Below, in pieces: positions 17,251 to 25,615 of a DNA stretch of 64,000 nucleotides. The stretch covers positions 16,408 through 80,407 of the forward strand of contig JAUNOG010000002.1 in the NCBI GenBank assembly GCA_030531185.1, written 5' to 3'. A program made the translations under genes and the position numbers. Source of the stretch: Ruminococcus sp. GTDB taxonomy: Bacteria; Bacillota; Clostridia; Oscillospirales; Ruminococcaceae. The notes below the pieces were generated by a model, which had not been told where the DNA came from, did no database searches, and saw only the letters and a program-made list of their open reading frames with translations. The first letter of the stretch is position 1, and each line of letters opens with the position of its first letter.

Positions 17251-18195
17251 TTACTGCTTGGTATAGATCACTCCGTCAAGCTCCAGAGCGGTATAATCAT
17301 CCAGATTCAATACTTCTCCGAAAATTATAAAACTGATATAATTAACATCATCAGGTGAACTTGAGCCTGCTTGTCTCATATCTGATTCCCTACACTCGCC
17401 GTCATAGGTTATAAACGTAGCTGTGCAATCGTGTATCTGCTTTGTACCGCTTAAAGTAAGAGGAGTTACCTTTAGCACATCTCCGTCGTCACTGACAAAT
17501 TCAGTGTAGCTTATATTATTGTTCAGATCAATATCCGAAAGCACCAATTCCTCGCCCCTTACGCATTTGATAACAATATCCGCAGGTGCGGGATTATCGT
17601 CCATTTCAATATTAACCAACACCGAGCAAGCGCCGTATTGTGCACAATCTTCGCTTATTGTAGGCATATAGCCATAGCCTTGAAAAGGTCTTGGTGCGTC
17701 CGCTGTATGAGGCAGCCCTGCTGTATAAATTTCAAGAGAACTTAACGGGCCGAACATTGAAGCGTCTATGCATTTTTGCCCCTCCTCGTTAAGCCCCTCT
17801 ATAGTGAGCACCATAACTGCTATCGTACCGTCCGATATTGTGGTGTCCGCAGTGACCCTAAAGAACTCGTTTTCCGCGCTGGGCTGAGCAGTTATGTCCT
17901 GACTTTCCAGGACTTCCGCTGCGCCCTCTCCGAGATATCCGTCCACGTTTTCTCTGTGCATAATGCTTACTGCCGCCGCGCCTGCCGAAACAGTAAGCGT
18001 TACCGCCGCCGCTATTGCCGCCGCTGTTACAAACGGCTTTCTTAATTTTGTCTTTTTACTCATAACAATACCGTCCTTTCTTTCTGTTGTCTGCATTAGC
18101 TGTCTGTACTCTGACAGCAGATTTTCAAGTCCCTGTTCCTTTGTCTGATCGGACATCTTAATTGAACCGTATGCTTTTCTGATCCTATCATTCAT
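17251..18195 (-). CDS. Membrane-anchored sigma-factor partner
   Basis: A 314-residue protein with a cytoplasmic N-terminus of about 70 residues, a membrane helix at about 57-82 (AAAIAAAVTLTVSAGAAAVS) and an extracytoplasmic C-terminal domain. The start at 18195 (MNDRIRKAYGS) overlaps the sigma gene by eight bases; the longer frame from 18237 reads inside the sigma gene. The layout is the same as 855-2042, with a similar DUF4179-like role inferred: holding its ECF sigma factor and responding to an outside signal. No ligand can be inferred. Confidence 0.65.
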   Translation of the reverse strand: MNDRIRKAYGSIKMSDQTKEQGLENLLSEYRQLMQTTERKDGIVMSKKTKLRKPFVTAAAIAAAVTLTVSAGAAAVSIMHRENVDGYLGEGAAEVLESQDITAQPSAENEFFRVTADTTISDGTIAVMVLTIEGLNEEGQKCIDASMFGPLSSLEIYTAGLPHTADAPRPFQGYGYMPTISEDCAQYGACSVLVNIEMDDNPAPADIVIKCVRGEELVLSDIDLNNNISYTEFVSDDGDVLKVTPLTLSGTKQIHDCTATFITYDGECRESDMRQAGSSSPDDVNYISFIIFGEVLNLDDYTALELDGVIYTKQ

Positions 18196-18718
18196 CAAAA
18201 TCATCTCCCAACTCTCTGCGAAGCATTTCTCTGGCACGCTTTAACTGACTTCTGACGGTTGACTTCCGCTGTCCCGTTATCCGAGCTATCTTATCTGTAC
18301 TGTAATCCTTATAATAGAACAGAAACACCACGGTTTTGTACTTGTCGGGAAGTCTCATTACCGCGTCAAGTATTTCGTTTTGCCTGTGCGCCGTATCGGT
18401 TTTCCCGTTTTTCTCATATTCCGCAAAGCCGTCAAAATCCACACGGCTGCGGCGTTTCAGAAAATTCTTGCAGAGATTTCCCGCCGTTACCACAAGCCAG
18501 CCTGTTTCGTGCTCCTCTCCCTCGGGAGGATTTTCACAGGTGAGCCATTTTAAAAAGGTCTCCTGCATAATATCGGAGGCGTCTGCCTCGTTTTTCACAA
18601 AGCTGTAGCACACCCGATATACCGTAAGGGAATATTTCTCATAAAATGCGGCTATCTGCTCTCCCGAGAGAACGCCTGCGACGGCGTTTTGTGTACACTT
18701 GATTTTCTTATGCCGCAT
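18188..18718 (-). CDS. ECF-type sigma-70 family sigma factor
   Basis: A 176-residue sigma factor. Region 2 is at about 22-85 (VYRVCYSFVKNEADASDIMQ, ETFLKWL) and region 4 at about 115-170 (MRLPDKYKTVVFLFYYKDYS, ITGQRKSTVRSQLKRARE). A strong GGAGGA precedes the ATG. It is translationally coupled to its membrane partner. A terminator-like hairpin of the preceding gene lies just upstream (18784-18826), so the pair has its own promoter, not clearly recognisable, as expected if it is autoregulated by the ECF sigma factor itself. Confidence 0.9.
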   Translation of the reverse strand: MRHKKIKCTQNAVAGVLSGEQIAAFYEKYSLTVYRVCYSFVKNEADASDIMQETFLKWLTCENPPEGEEHETGWLVVTAGNLCKNFLKRRSRVDFDGFAEYEKNGKTDTAHRQNEILDAVMRLPDKYKTVVFLFYYKDYSTDKIARITGQRKSTVRSQLKRAREMLRRELGDDFDE

Positions 18719-18783
18719 TCCTATTCCTCCCTTGACCCTTTCACTATGTATACAATTTACAAACGCAAAATGTTGCGCTCTGC

Positions 18784-18826
18784 AAAAAAATAACGGACTG
18801 CATTCCCTGCAAGGAAATACAGTCCG
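18784..18826 (-). terminator. Terminator of EFR1-type gene
   Basis: The stem CGGACTG (18794-18800) with CAGTCCG (18820-18826), extended inward by CATTCC/GGAAAT, is followed on the minus strand by TTATTTTTTT. Confidence 0.8.
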
Positions 18827-18835
18827 CAGTAAATA

Positions 18836-19600
18836 TCAATCCTTGATTACAAACTTCTCATCATTAAAATATCTCGCCTTGCACACAGTACTTTTACCGT
18901 ACTCTATCGCCTGAACGGGACACCTGTTTATGCACGCCATACAATGAGTACACCTTGTATACCACTGCGGTTTTCCGTCCCTGAGCGCGATATTGTTAAG
19001 AGGACAGACCTCGGCGCATTTGCCGCAGGACACGCACTTATCGGTTGCATAAAACTTATCGGCGCTTACGAAAAAGCTGTAAAACACAGGATTTACCGCA
19101 GCGGTAGCCGCACCGCCGAAAGGCATTGAGCGCTCGTCTATCAGTCTCTCTCCCGCGGAAATACTTTCGGCTATGGCTTTGATTTCTCCATAAGCCTTAT
19201 CTAAAATTTCGCTCTTTTCCTCCTCTGAGGGAGCGTCGTACATTGCAATGTAATTTTCAGGCATAGCAACTGAGGAAAATCCGCAGTATTTCACACCCTT
19301 ATCCTCGCAGAGCTTTTTCAGATATCTGCCTGCGTTCCCCGTCTGGCTGTCGCAGGTTGCAACGAAATAAAAGCTGTCGCTGCCCCAAAAATCCGACTTT
19401 CTTATAAAGCTTTCCACAATTCTGGGAAATCTCCACGCATATATCGGTGCGCATATAACATAAGGCTTTTCAGAATTAAAACGCTTGTGAGTACGGGTTT
19501 TAATAAGCTCGTTCATCGATTTCGCCTCGTCGTCCGTAAATGCGGCTATACCCTCCGCAACGTATCTCGTATTGCCTGTTCCGCTGAAATACAGTACCAT
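18836..19600 (-). CDS. EFR1-type flavodoxin-ferredoxin fusion protein
   Basis: A 254-residue protein. The N-terminal flavodoxin-like domain (about 1-165) starts with the FMN-binding loop YFSGTGNTRYVAEGI. The C-terminal ferredoxin domain carries two 4Fe-4S motifs, CVSCGKCAEVCP and CTHCMACINRCP. This EFR1 architecture is an electron carrier of anaerobes whose partners are mostly unknown. It is a single gene with its own terminator. No partner oxidoreductase sits next to it. Confidence 0.88.
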   Translation of the reverse strand: MVLYFSGTGNTRYVAEGIAAFTDDEAKSMNELIKTRTHKRFNSEKPYVICAPIYAWRFPRIVESFIRKSDFWGSDSFYFVATCDSQTGNAGRYLKKLCEDKGVKYCGFSSVAMPENYIAMYDAPSEEEKSEILDKAYGEIKAIAESISAGERLIDERSMPFGGAATAAVNPVFYSFFVSADKFYATDKCVSCGKCAEVCPLNNIALRDGKPQWYTRCTHCMACINRCPVQAIEYGKSTVCKARYFNDEKFVIKD

Positions 19601-19735
19601 AATATCACCTCAGAAATAAATTTATTGTTATTATTATGATACTATATTTCACCCCAAAAATCAATAGTTTTCTTTTTATTTGGGGTTTATTTATGTAATT
19701 ATTGCACAAATTAAAGTTAAAATATAATTAAAAGA

Positions 19736-19764
19736 TTGATTTTCGCAGTCGGTAGTGATATAAT
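19736..19764 (+). promoter_or_regulatory. Promoter of GT-C-like membrane gene
   Basis: TTGATT (19736-19741), 17-base spacer, TATAAT (19759-19764), about 67 bases before the chosen start. Confidence 0.65.
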
Positions 19765-19831
19765 ACTTGCTATAAAAAGATGTAAAATGTAAAAACAGAG
19801 ACACAAAACAATTGGAAAGAAGATGATTTTT

Positions 19832-21379
19832 ATGGTAAAAAATCTCAGCAGGATTTTTCATTGGATCTATTTTGCGCTGTTTATCGTAATCATCACAGCG
19901 GTATGTATGACCTACTGCGGCAATATGATGAACCTACCGCTGAAAATCGTGGAATTCGATTTCAAAGGGATCATTTTCGGGATATTTTTGGCGGCTGCGG
20001 CAGTTATACTGTACAAAATATTCAAGGATAAGATCAAGCTGGATAACCGCCGTATCAATATGTTTTACGCTGCCGCAGCGGTGATAATGGCGGCAGTGCA
20101 GCTCTTTCTGGTATTTGAACTGAAAAACGTTCTCTTCAGCGACAGCGGATTTATTCACAACGCCGCCTCTGCATACGCTAAAGGGGCGGATTACAGTCAA
20201 GCTGTAACGGCGACGGAGGGACATACCACATACTTTTCGCAGTTCCCCAATAACTGGGCTTTGCTTATTATACTGTCAAATTATTACAAGCTGGTTTATA
20301 CGTTGACGGGAGATATCTCCATATACGCCGCCGGACTGTTTAACACAGCGGTTATCCAGATCGGACTGTTCTTTTTGTACAGATGTCTGCGGCTCATATT
20401 TGAGGACAACCGCAAGACTGCTCTGTGCATTCTTCTTATGCTGGGATACGCGCCGCTGTATACCTACTCGTCTTATCTCTACACCGACTCTGTGAGCCTG
20501 CCGTTCGTTACGGCGGCGGTGTATTTAATAATCAAAGCCAAACGCTCCGAGAGCGCAAAGGCTTTCTTTGGATTTATAACTGCCGCAGGTCTCGTAATTG
20601 CCGTCGGATACTCCGTAAAAGGCAGTCTGGCAGTCATTCTGATTGCCTCCGTAATTTATCTTGCCGTAAATCTTCCGCTTAAAAGATGGCTCCCTGCGGC
20701 GGGAATTATGGCTGTATTATTGGTCATTTTCAATACGGTACTGCTCCACAGCTATGCTATAAGCAAGGGTATCTCCAGCGAAGAACAGCTTGACAGATAC
20801 CGTTTCCCCACAACTCACTGGATAATGATGGGTCTTAAGGACGAAGGCGGTTTTGATGGGGAGGAGCACAACTTCACAAAATTTCAGCCCGATTACGAAA
20901 CGAGAAAAATCAAGTCCAAAGAAGTCATAAGTCAAAGACTTTCAGATATGTCCGCCGCAGATATGTGCGAACATCTCGTTCAAAAACTGGGCTTTACCTG
21001 GGGTGACGGAACATACTATATCAATCATCATCTGGGTCATTCGGAATATAATTTTATAAAATATCTTATCTCCCGGGGAACAAAAGCTCTGCTGTATTTT
21101 CAGTCGTACCATTTTATGATACTTCTAGCTATGGCTATGTCCGTCATATCGGGCACGTTTAAAGGCGAACGGAATTCAATGTCATACATTCGCCTTGCTA
21201 TGTTCGGACTTACATTATTTCTCATAATATGGGAGACCCGCTCCCGATACCTGTTCAACTTTATTCCGCTGATGCTTATTATGGCGGCGGACGGAATTGA
21301 TTTTACGGCAGGCATAATAAAGTCCGCTAAAGGGAAAACAACCAAATCCGCAGAATTAACCGAAGGAGGTCAAATATAA
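19832..21379 (+). CDS. Polytopic membrane protein, GT-C/GT39-like glycosyltransferase
   Basis: A 515-residue protein with roughly 10-12 membrane helices. An acidic motif (LFSDSGFIHNAASAYAKG) follows the second or third helix, as in the first loop of GT-C enzymes, and a late ETRSRYLFNFIPLM motif is typical of GT39/PMT-like proteins in Firmicutes. It probably transfers a sugar from a lipid carrier at the outer membrane face; donor and acceptor are unknown. ATG 19832 was chosen over 19823 because GGAAAGAAG then has a nine-base spacing. The stop shares one base with the next ATG. Confidence 0.65.
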   Translation: MVKNLSRIFHWIYFALFIVIITAVCMTYCGNMMNLPLKIVEFDFKGIIFGIFLAAAAVILYKIFKDKIKLDNRRINMFYAAAAVIMAAVQLFLVFELKNVLFSDSGFIHNAASAYAKGADYSQAVTATEGHTTYFSQFPNNWALLIILSNYYKLVYTLTGDISIYAAGLFNTAVIQIGLFFLYRCLRLIFEDNRKTALCILLMLGYAPLYTYSSYLYTDSVSLPFVTAAVYLIIKAKRSESAKAFFGFITAAGLVIAVGYSVKGSLAVILIASVIYLAVNLPLKRWLPAAGIMAVLLVIFNTVLLHSYAISKGISSEEQLDRYRFPTTHWIMMGLKDEGGFDGEEHNFTKFQPDYETRKIKSKEVISQRLSDMSAADMCEHLVQKLGFTWGDGTYYINHHLGHSEYNFIKYLISRGTKALLYFQSYHFMILLAMAMSVISGTFKGERNSMSYIRLAMFGLTLFLIIWETRSRYLFNFIPLMLIMAADGIDFTAGIIKSAKGKTTKSAELTEGGQI

Positions 21380-22050
21380 TGCCGTTTACGGAAAAAGCTC
21401 CCGCTTTTTTATTTGAAAACTACACGCGAAACGATAAAGAATGGTTTCAGGCAAACAAAGAGACCTACCAAAGTGTCCTCGTTGAGCCTTTCACCGAGCT
21501 TATCGAATATCTTGCTCCCCTTATGGAAAAAATCGACCCTCAGATAATTTGTACTCCGAAAAAGATATCGAGGCTTTACCGTGACGCGCGTTACTCCAAG
21601 GGAAAACCTATATTCAGAGACAGCATCTGGTGCTCCCTCTGCCGCAGGAAAGAGCGGTTTATCAGCAAGCCCGAATTTTACTTTTATATAAGTTCCGACG
21701 GATTTGGCTGGGGCTGCGGCTACTATCAGACGCCTCCCGCCGTAATGGATAATGTCCGCAGTCTGATAATCAGCGGAGACAAAGCCGCAAAGGCGGCTAT
21801 GAAGGCTTACGATAAGCAGTCCCGCTTTGAGCTTTACGGAGAGCTTTACAAGCGCGATCATTTTCCCGAACAGCCCGAAAAGCTGAAAAATTGGCTTAAC
21901 AGAAAGTCCTTGGGCGTATCCTACGACGGCGACGAGCCTGAACTGCTGTTCAGCGAAAATCTGCCCGAGATAATCTACGCGGACTTTGAAAGCGTTGCGG
22001 ATATTTACAGGCTTTTCATCAAGGCTGAGGAAATGAACGCGGGCAAATAA
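21379..22050 (+). CDS. DUF2461 family protein
   Basis: A 223-residue soluble protein matching DUF2461: N-terminal FLFENYTRNDKEWFQANKE, then ISRLYRDARYSKGKPIFRDS and the aromatic FYFYISSDGFGWGCGYYQTP. The function of the family is not established. GAAGGAGGTC precedes the ATG, which overlaps the upstream stop by one base, so the two are co-translated. Confidence 0.85.
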   Translation: MPFTEKAPAFLFENYTRNDKEWFQANKETYQSVLVEPFTELIEYLAPLMEKIDPQIICTPKKISRLYRDARYSKGKPIFRDSIWCSLCRRKERFISKPEFYFYISSDGFGWGCGYYQTPPAVMDNVRSLIISGDKAAKAAMKAYDKQSRFELYGELYKRDHFPEQPEKLKNWLNRKSLGVSYDGDEPELLFSENLPEIIYADFESVADIYRLFIKAEEMNAGK

Positions 22051-22086
22051 AATCCTTGCATTTTATTGCAGGTAAACCTTACAGTA

Positions 22087-22123
22087 CAAAACCCCGCACT
22101 GAGCCGTTCGCTTGGTGCGGGGT
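22087..22123. terminator. Terminator shared by convergent operons
   Basis: ACCCCGCAC (22091-22099) pairs with GTGCGGGGT (22115-22123). The T-rich tail is best on the minus strand, ending the ATP-grasp operon, and weaker on the plus strand. Confidence 0.8.
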
Positions 22124-22135
22124 ATTAAATTTCTA

Positions 22136-23062
22136 TTAATCCTTGATGATTTTAAAGCATACGGTATTTTCGTTTATAAGCGGCTTGTTGTATTCAAAAT
22201 ACACAATACCCGAATAATCTGCCCTTATCACTGAAATCGTTTCACCGTCCAGCGGGTCGATTATCTTACCCAGTATCTCGTTATCCTCGACAGTCTTGCC
22301 TATTTCGGTACAGCTTACAAAAATTCCTCCCGCCTCTGTACGTATCTGCTCCACACCCGCCTCGTATATTATCTCGGTCCGGTAAGCGGCGTGAATTTTC
22401 TTGGTTATTATTCCCACATTGGACATAAATCTTAAAATTGCCTGTACGGCAATCTGAGCCGACTTGTCGTCAATGGTGTCGGTCTCCTTGGTGTATACGG
22501 AAAACGCCTTGGTTTCCCATATCTGCCAGTTATAATTGAGCGTTGTGGTGTCATAGGGACGGGGCGTTCTCACTATGCCGAATTCCATTCCGAAAAGCTT
22601 CATAAGCTGAGCGTCGGTAAATCCCGTTTCCATAAGCTTTACGTGAGGAAGAAAATTACCTTGCTGATAAAAGCTTGCAAGCTGAATTCCGTACTCGTAG
22701 CCCTGAAGAGCCGAAAATACTCCGTCGGCGATACGCTGAGTGGTCTCGCCGAGATCGTATCCCGGGAACATTCTGTTTATGTCGGTGTTGTCCATAGTCC
22801 AGAAACGCTTGCCGATATTCATTGAGTAATAGTTCACGCAGGGAATGACCGTGATTTTACAGTCTTCGGCAATTTCTCCCCTTTTCTCAAGCTTTTTAAG
22901 CTCCTGAATAAGCTGGGAGCAAACGTACATCTGCTGTACCTCGTTGCCTCTGAATGCTCCGACAACCGCGACGGACTTTTTGCCTGCGCCGAAATTGAAT
23001 GCGGTAACGTCCAGACTTTCACGGTAAGGGGATTTCAGCGAATAGATTATTTCCTTTCTCAT
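22136..23062 (-). CDS. M14-family (AstE/ASPA-like) protein lacking metal ligands
   Basis: A 308-residue paralogue of the upstream gene. Alignment by eye keeps the family frame (DINRMFPG against DMNRIFPG), but the catalytic set is changed. The zinc motif GIHGDE is GAFRGNE here (His to Arg at 38, Glu 41 kept). The second ligand, His of DVHSS, is Ala in QLASF. The catalytic Glu of VVEMG falls at a Tyr (SVYTK). It is probably a non-catalytic partner or binding protein. The ATG overlaps the stop of the active copy (ATGA), so they are likely made in equal amounts and may form a heteromer. Last gene of the ATP-grasp operon. Confidence 0.75.
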   Translation of the reverse strand: MRKEIIYSLKSPYRESLDVTAFNFGAGKKSVAVVGAFRGNEVQQMYVCSQLIQELKKLEKRGEIAEDCKITVIPCVNYYSMNIGKRFWTMDNTDINRMFPGYDLGETTQRIADGVFSALQGYEYGIQLASFYQQGNFLPHVKLMETGFTDAQLMKLFGMEFGIVRTPRPYDTTTLNYNWQIWETKAFSVYTKETDTIDDKSAQIAVQAILRFMSNVGIITKKIHAAYRTEIIYEAGVEQIRTEAGGIFVSCTEIGKTVEDNEILGKIIDPLDGETISVIRADYSGIVYFEYNKPLINENTVCFKIIKD

Positions 23063-24018
23063 TGCTGATCGCCCCCTTTCTTGATGACCTCGTCGGGAGT
23101 ATCGCTGAGAATTCTCGCCAGCAGAGAACCTCCGTAAACTATGGGATATTCACGCAGCGTAAATATCATACCGTCGCAGACTGCGGTGATCTCCGCCTCG
23201 ACCCTGCTCGTCAACGGATTTAACACGTCGCCGATATGGTCTCCCTTTTTTACGCAGTCTCCGAAATTCGCCGTAGGTACGAAAATTCCTGCGGCGTTTG
23301 AATTTACAAAGCCTACCGCGCCGTTCATGGATACTATCGGCTCTCTTACGGGCTTTGTTTCGCCACTCCACATTCCCATATTTTTCATAAGATTGAGCGC
23401 GCCCTCAAACAGCTGAAAACAATATTCCTTGGTAATTCTCATACCAACGCCCATTTCAACCACAAGGGTTTTTGTTCCTCTCATATTAAGACTGTGGGCT
23501 AAAGTGGATTCCAGCACCGTCGCCGATTCGTGCACCCAGATAAAATCGATATTGAGCATTTTTGCATAAGGCACAAGCGTTTCCGCCGTAGGAACGCTTA
23601 TCCTTATCTGCGGAAGCTCCCTTAAGTAAATGTTGCTTGAATGGACGTCAATACAAATATCCGCCCCCGCAATGTCGTCGATTATAGCGGAACACACAGT
23701 TTCCATCATAGTACCGTCCTTAGTGCCGGGGAAAATCCTGTTCATATCCAAATCGAAAAGCGGAATTCCACGGGTGATAGAGTCAATTCCCATAGGATTG
23801 AGCGCAGGGTATATCTCGACCGTACCGTCAAGGCAGTCAAGATGTTCGTTTATGTGTTTTCCCAGCAGATAAGCAAAATACTGCCCCTCCAGCTCGTCGC
23901 CGTGAATTCCCGTTACAATGCACAGACGCTTTGAACTGCTGCCGTGCTTGATACTGTTTTTCCTGATAATAAGCTTTTCGTTGACCGCAAGCGCCGCCTG
24001 CGTAACTGTCTTTATCAT
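23059..24018 (-). CDS. Succinylglutamate desuccinylase/aspartoacylase-type M14 hydrolase
   Basis: A 319-residue zinc-dependent hydrolase of the M14 AstE/ASPA group. Motifs: TGIHGDELEGQ (zinc ligands His39 and Glu42), DMNRIFPG, CIDVHSSN (third zinc ligand His), and VVEMGVG (catalytic Glu). The C-terminal beta domain (from about 215) is the usual ASPA-type extension. The family removes acyl or carboxypeptide groups from amino acids or short peptides. In this operon it may trim or release the product of the ATP-grasp ligase (inference). Coupled to the inactive-looking copy downstream. Confidence 0.8.
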   Translation of the reverse strand: MIKTVTQAALAVNEKLIIRKNSIKHGSSSKRLCIVTGIHGDELEGQYFAYLLGKHINEHLDCLDGTVEIYPALNPMGIDSITRGIPLFDLDMNRIFPGTKDGTMMETVCSAIIDDIAGADICIDVHSSNIYLRELPQIRISVPTAETLVPYAKMLNIDFIWVHESATVLESTLAHSLNMRGTKTLVVEMGVGMRITKEYCFQLFEGALNLMKNMGMWSGETKPVREPIVSMNGAVGFVNSNAAGIFVPTANFGDCVKKGDHIGDVLNPLTSRVEAEITAVCDGMIFTLREYPIVYGGSLLARILSDTPDEVIKKGGDQQ

Positions 24019-24074
24019 TATTAACTTCCTCCCATTTTAATTTTTGCGACCCACTTATAAATATAAAATCACAT

Positions 24075-24860
24075 TCAATAATAGCTTGCCGTAAGCAATG
24101 AAGATATCAGCTGGAGCTGTCTTGTATACGCGCCGAACATAACTCCCCTGTCGATCGCACAGTCGCCGAAGTCTCTTCCCTGAGACAGTACAAGATAATC
24201 GTCGTTTACCGAGCAGTTATTGGTAGGATCAAATCCTATCCATCTCTCGCCCGTCCAGAGCTCGAGCCAGCTGTGAGTTTCTCCGTCGCAGCAGGCAAGC
24301 CCCGCTATGTAGCGGCAGGCAATGCCGTCAAGTCTCAGAATTGAAAGCATTACGTGCGTGAAGTCCTGACAGACGCCCTTTTTAAGCGCAAAAGCATCGG
24401 CGGCTGTGGTTTTGGTGTCGGTAACTCCCTTTTCGTAAGTCATAATTTCAGACAGACGGTCCGAAAAGTAAACCGTTCTTTCAAAAGGAGATTTAGCCGT
24501 ACACTCTGCTTTTATCTTCTCATAGTATTCTGTAATCGCGCCGTCGGGCTTTGTAAACTTGGACTGATAAAGATAGCAGGGCATATAATCGTCCCTCACA
24601 GCGTCGCTGTCGATCACCGCGCTGCCCTTTATCTCAAAATCTAAGAAACGGTGTTCTCCCTTTAAATAGCCGCTGGTAACATTGTTTCCGAAAGCGTCAA
24701 CGGTCTGCTTTGTAGACGCAAACGGTGAAATGTCCAGCTCGCAGGAAACAATATGCTGGCCTGCCGTCTCGGGCGGCACGCATCTCAGCGCAAAGGAATG
24801 GTCATACACATAATTGTCAAAAGTAAGCTTTGTGGAAAAAGTAAAATTAAGTCTTTTCAT
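24075..24860 (-). CDS. Transglutaminase-like cysteine protease
   Basis: A 261-residue protein with an N-terminal beta-rich domain (bacterial transglutaminase N-terminal type, about 1-110) and a transglutaminase-like core. The triad is visible: Cys164 (KKGVCQDFTH), His196 (GETHSWLELW) and Asp211 (GFDPTNN). ATG 24860 is preferred over the adjacent ATG 24863 because GGAGGT is five bases upstream. In this family context (with ATP-grasp and alpha-E) such proteins are thought to act as peptidases or amide-bond transferases on the pathway product. Lies 47 bases after the alpha-E gene. Confidence 0.85.
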   Translation of the reverse strand: MKRLNFTFSTKLTFDNYVYDHSFALRCVPPETAGQHIVSCELDISPFASTKQTVDAFGNNVTSGYLKGEHRFLDFEIKGSAVIDSDAVRDDYMPCYLYQSKFTKPDGAITEYYEKIKAECTAKSPFERTVYFSDRLSEIMTYEKGVTDTKTTAADAFALKKGVCQDFTHVMLSILRLDGIACRYIAGLACCDGETHSWLELWTGERWIGFDPTNNCSVNDDYLVLSQGRDFGDCAIDRGVMFGAYTRQLQLISSLLTASYY

Positions 24861-24910
24861 CATACACCTCCGTATTTTTGCCCGTTATGAAAATTCGCAG
24901 GAGATAAGCG

Positions 24911-25615
24911 CTATGCTCCCGTTACCGGAGCAAAAAGTCCTCCCAGACTTGCAAGCGCCTGAGGAATGCATTTCTTGTAATCCTCGCCCTCTCCCATAAT
25001 TTCAACAAGCGTTGAAAGCTGTTTCGTGTTATAACGGTAGGGAGTATTCTTGGGAACGTCCCTGAGATTTTTGCACAGTCTGTCAAACTCCATATTAATG
25101 GAGGAAAACGGATATTTCATACGCAGATAAAGATCAAGTCTTTCAACGGACTTTCCGCAGTAAATGATAGTTTTGATCTCCTCGTCGTAGATATAATCGT
25201 CGATACAGCCCCAGAAGCCGAAAAGGATATCCTCCAGAGGCAAAAGCGCAAGCAAAAGACCTCTTTTAGTGCTTTTGGACTTTTCAAGCGTGTCCATAGC
25301 CATTTGCAGAAACGAAAGAGCCTCAGTAGAAATTTCCTCTCGCAGAACTATTCCGTTGTCATAAGCCTTTTCCAGACTGTATGCCACCGAGTTGAGATTG
25401 GATTTATCGTAAAGAAAGCTCTTTATAAATTCTCCGCTGTCCGAATATGTATTTGTCAACCCGAAACAGCCGAGATAACCGATATAAAGCTCCGGATCTC
25501 TGTCTATCATACCGTCATATAAATTTTCCAATGATTTTAAGGTGGTGAACACTCTTTCGGTGTATCGTCCCAGCCAGAAGAGACGATCTCCGTGTTCTAA
25601 CGAGATAGTACCCAT
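24911..25615 (-). CDS. Alpha-E domain protein (DUF403), short form
   Basis: A 234-residue all-helical protein with the alpha-E signature near the N-terminus (GDRLFWLGRYTERVFTTLKS) and conserved ERLDLYLRMKYP later. Members are usually around 300 residues, so this is a short version lacking some C-terminal helices. It is always linked with circularly permuted ATP-grasp proteins in the literature on amidoligases (Iyer and colleagues), function unproven. Its start overlaps the ATP-grasp gene by 19 bases. Confidence 0.85.
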   Translation of the reverse strand: MGTISLEHGDRLFWLGRYTERVFTTLKSLENLYDGMIDRDPELYIGYLGCFGLTNTYSDSGEFIKSFLYDKSNLNSVAYSLEKAYDNGIVLREEISTEALSFLQMAMDTLEKSKSTKRGLLLALLPLEDILFGFWGCIDDYIYDEEIKTIIYCGKSVERLDLYLRMKYPFSSINMEFDRLCKNLRDVPKNTPYRYNTKQLSTLVEIMGEGEDYKKCIPQALASLGGLFAPVTGA

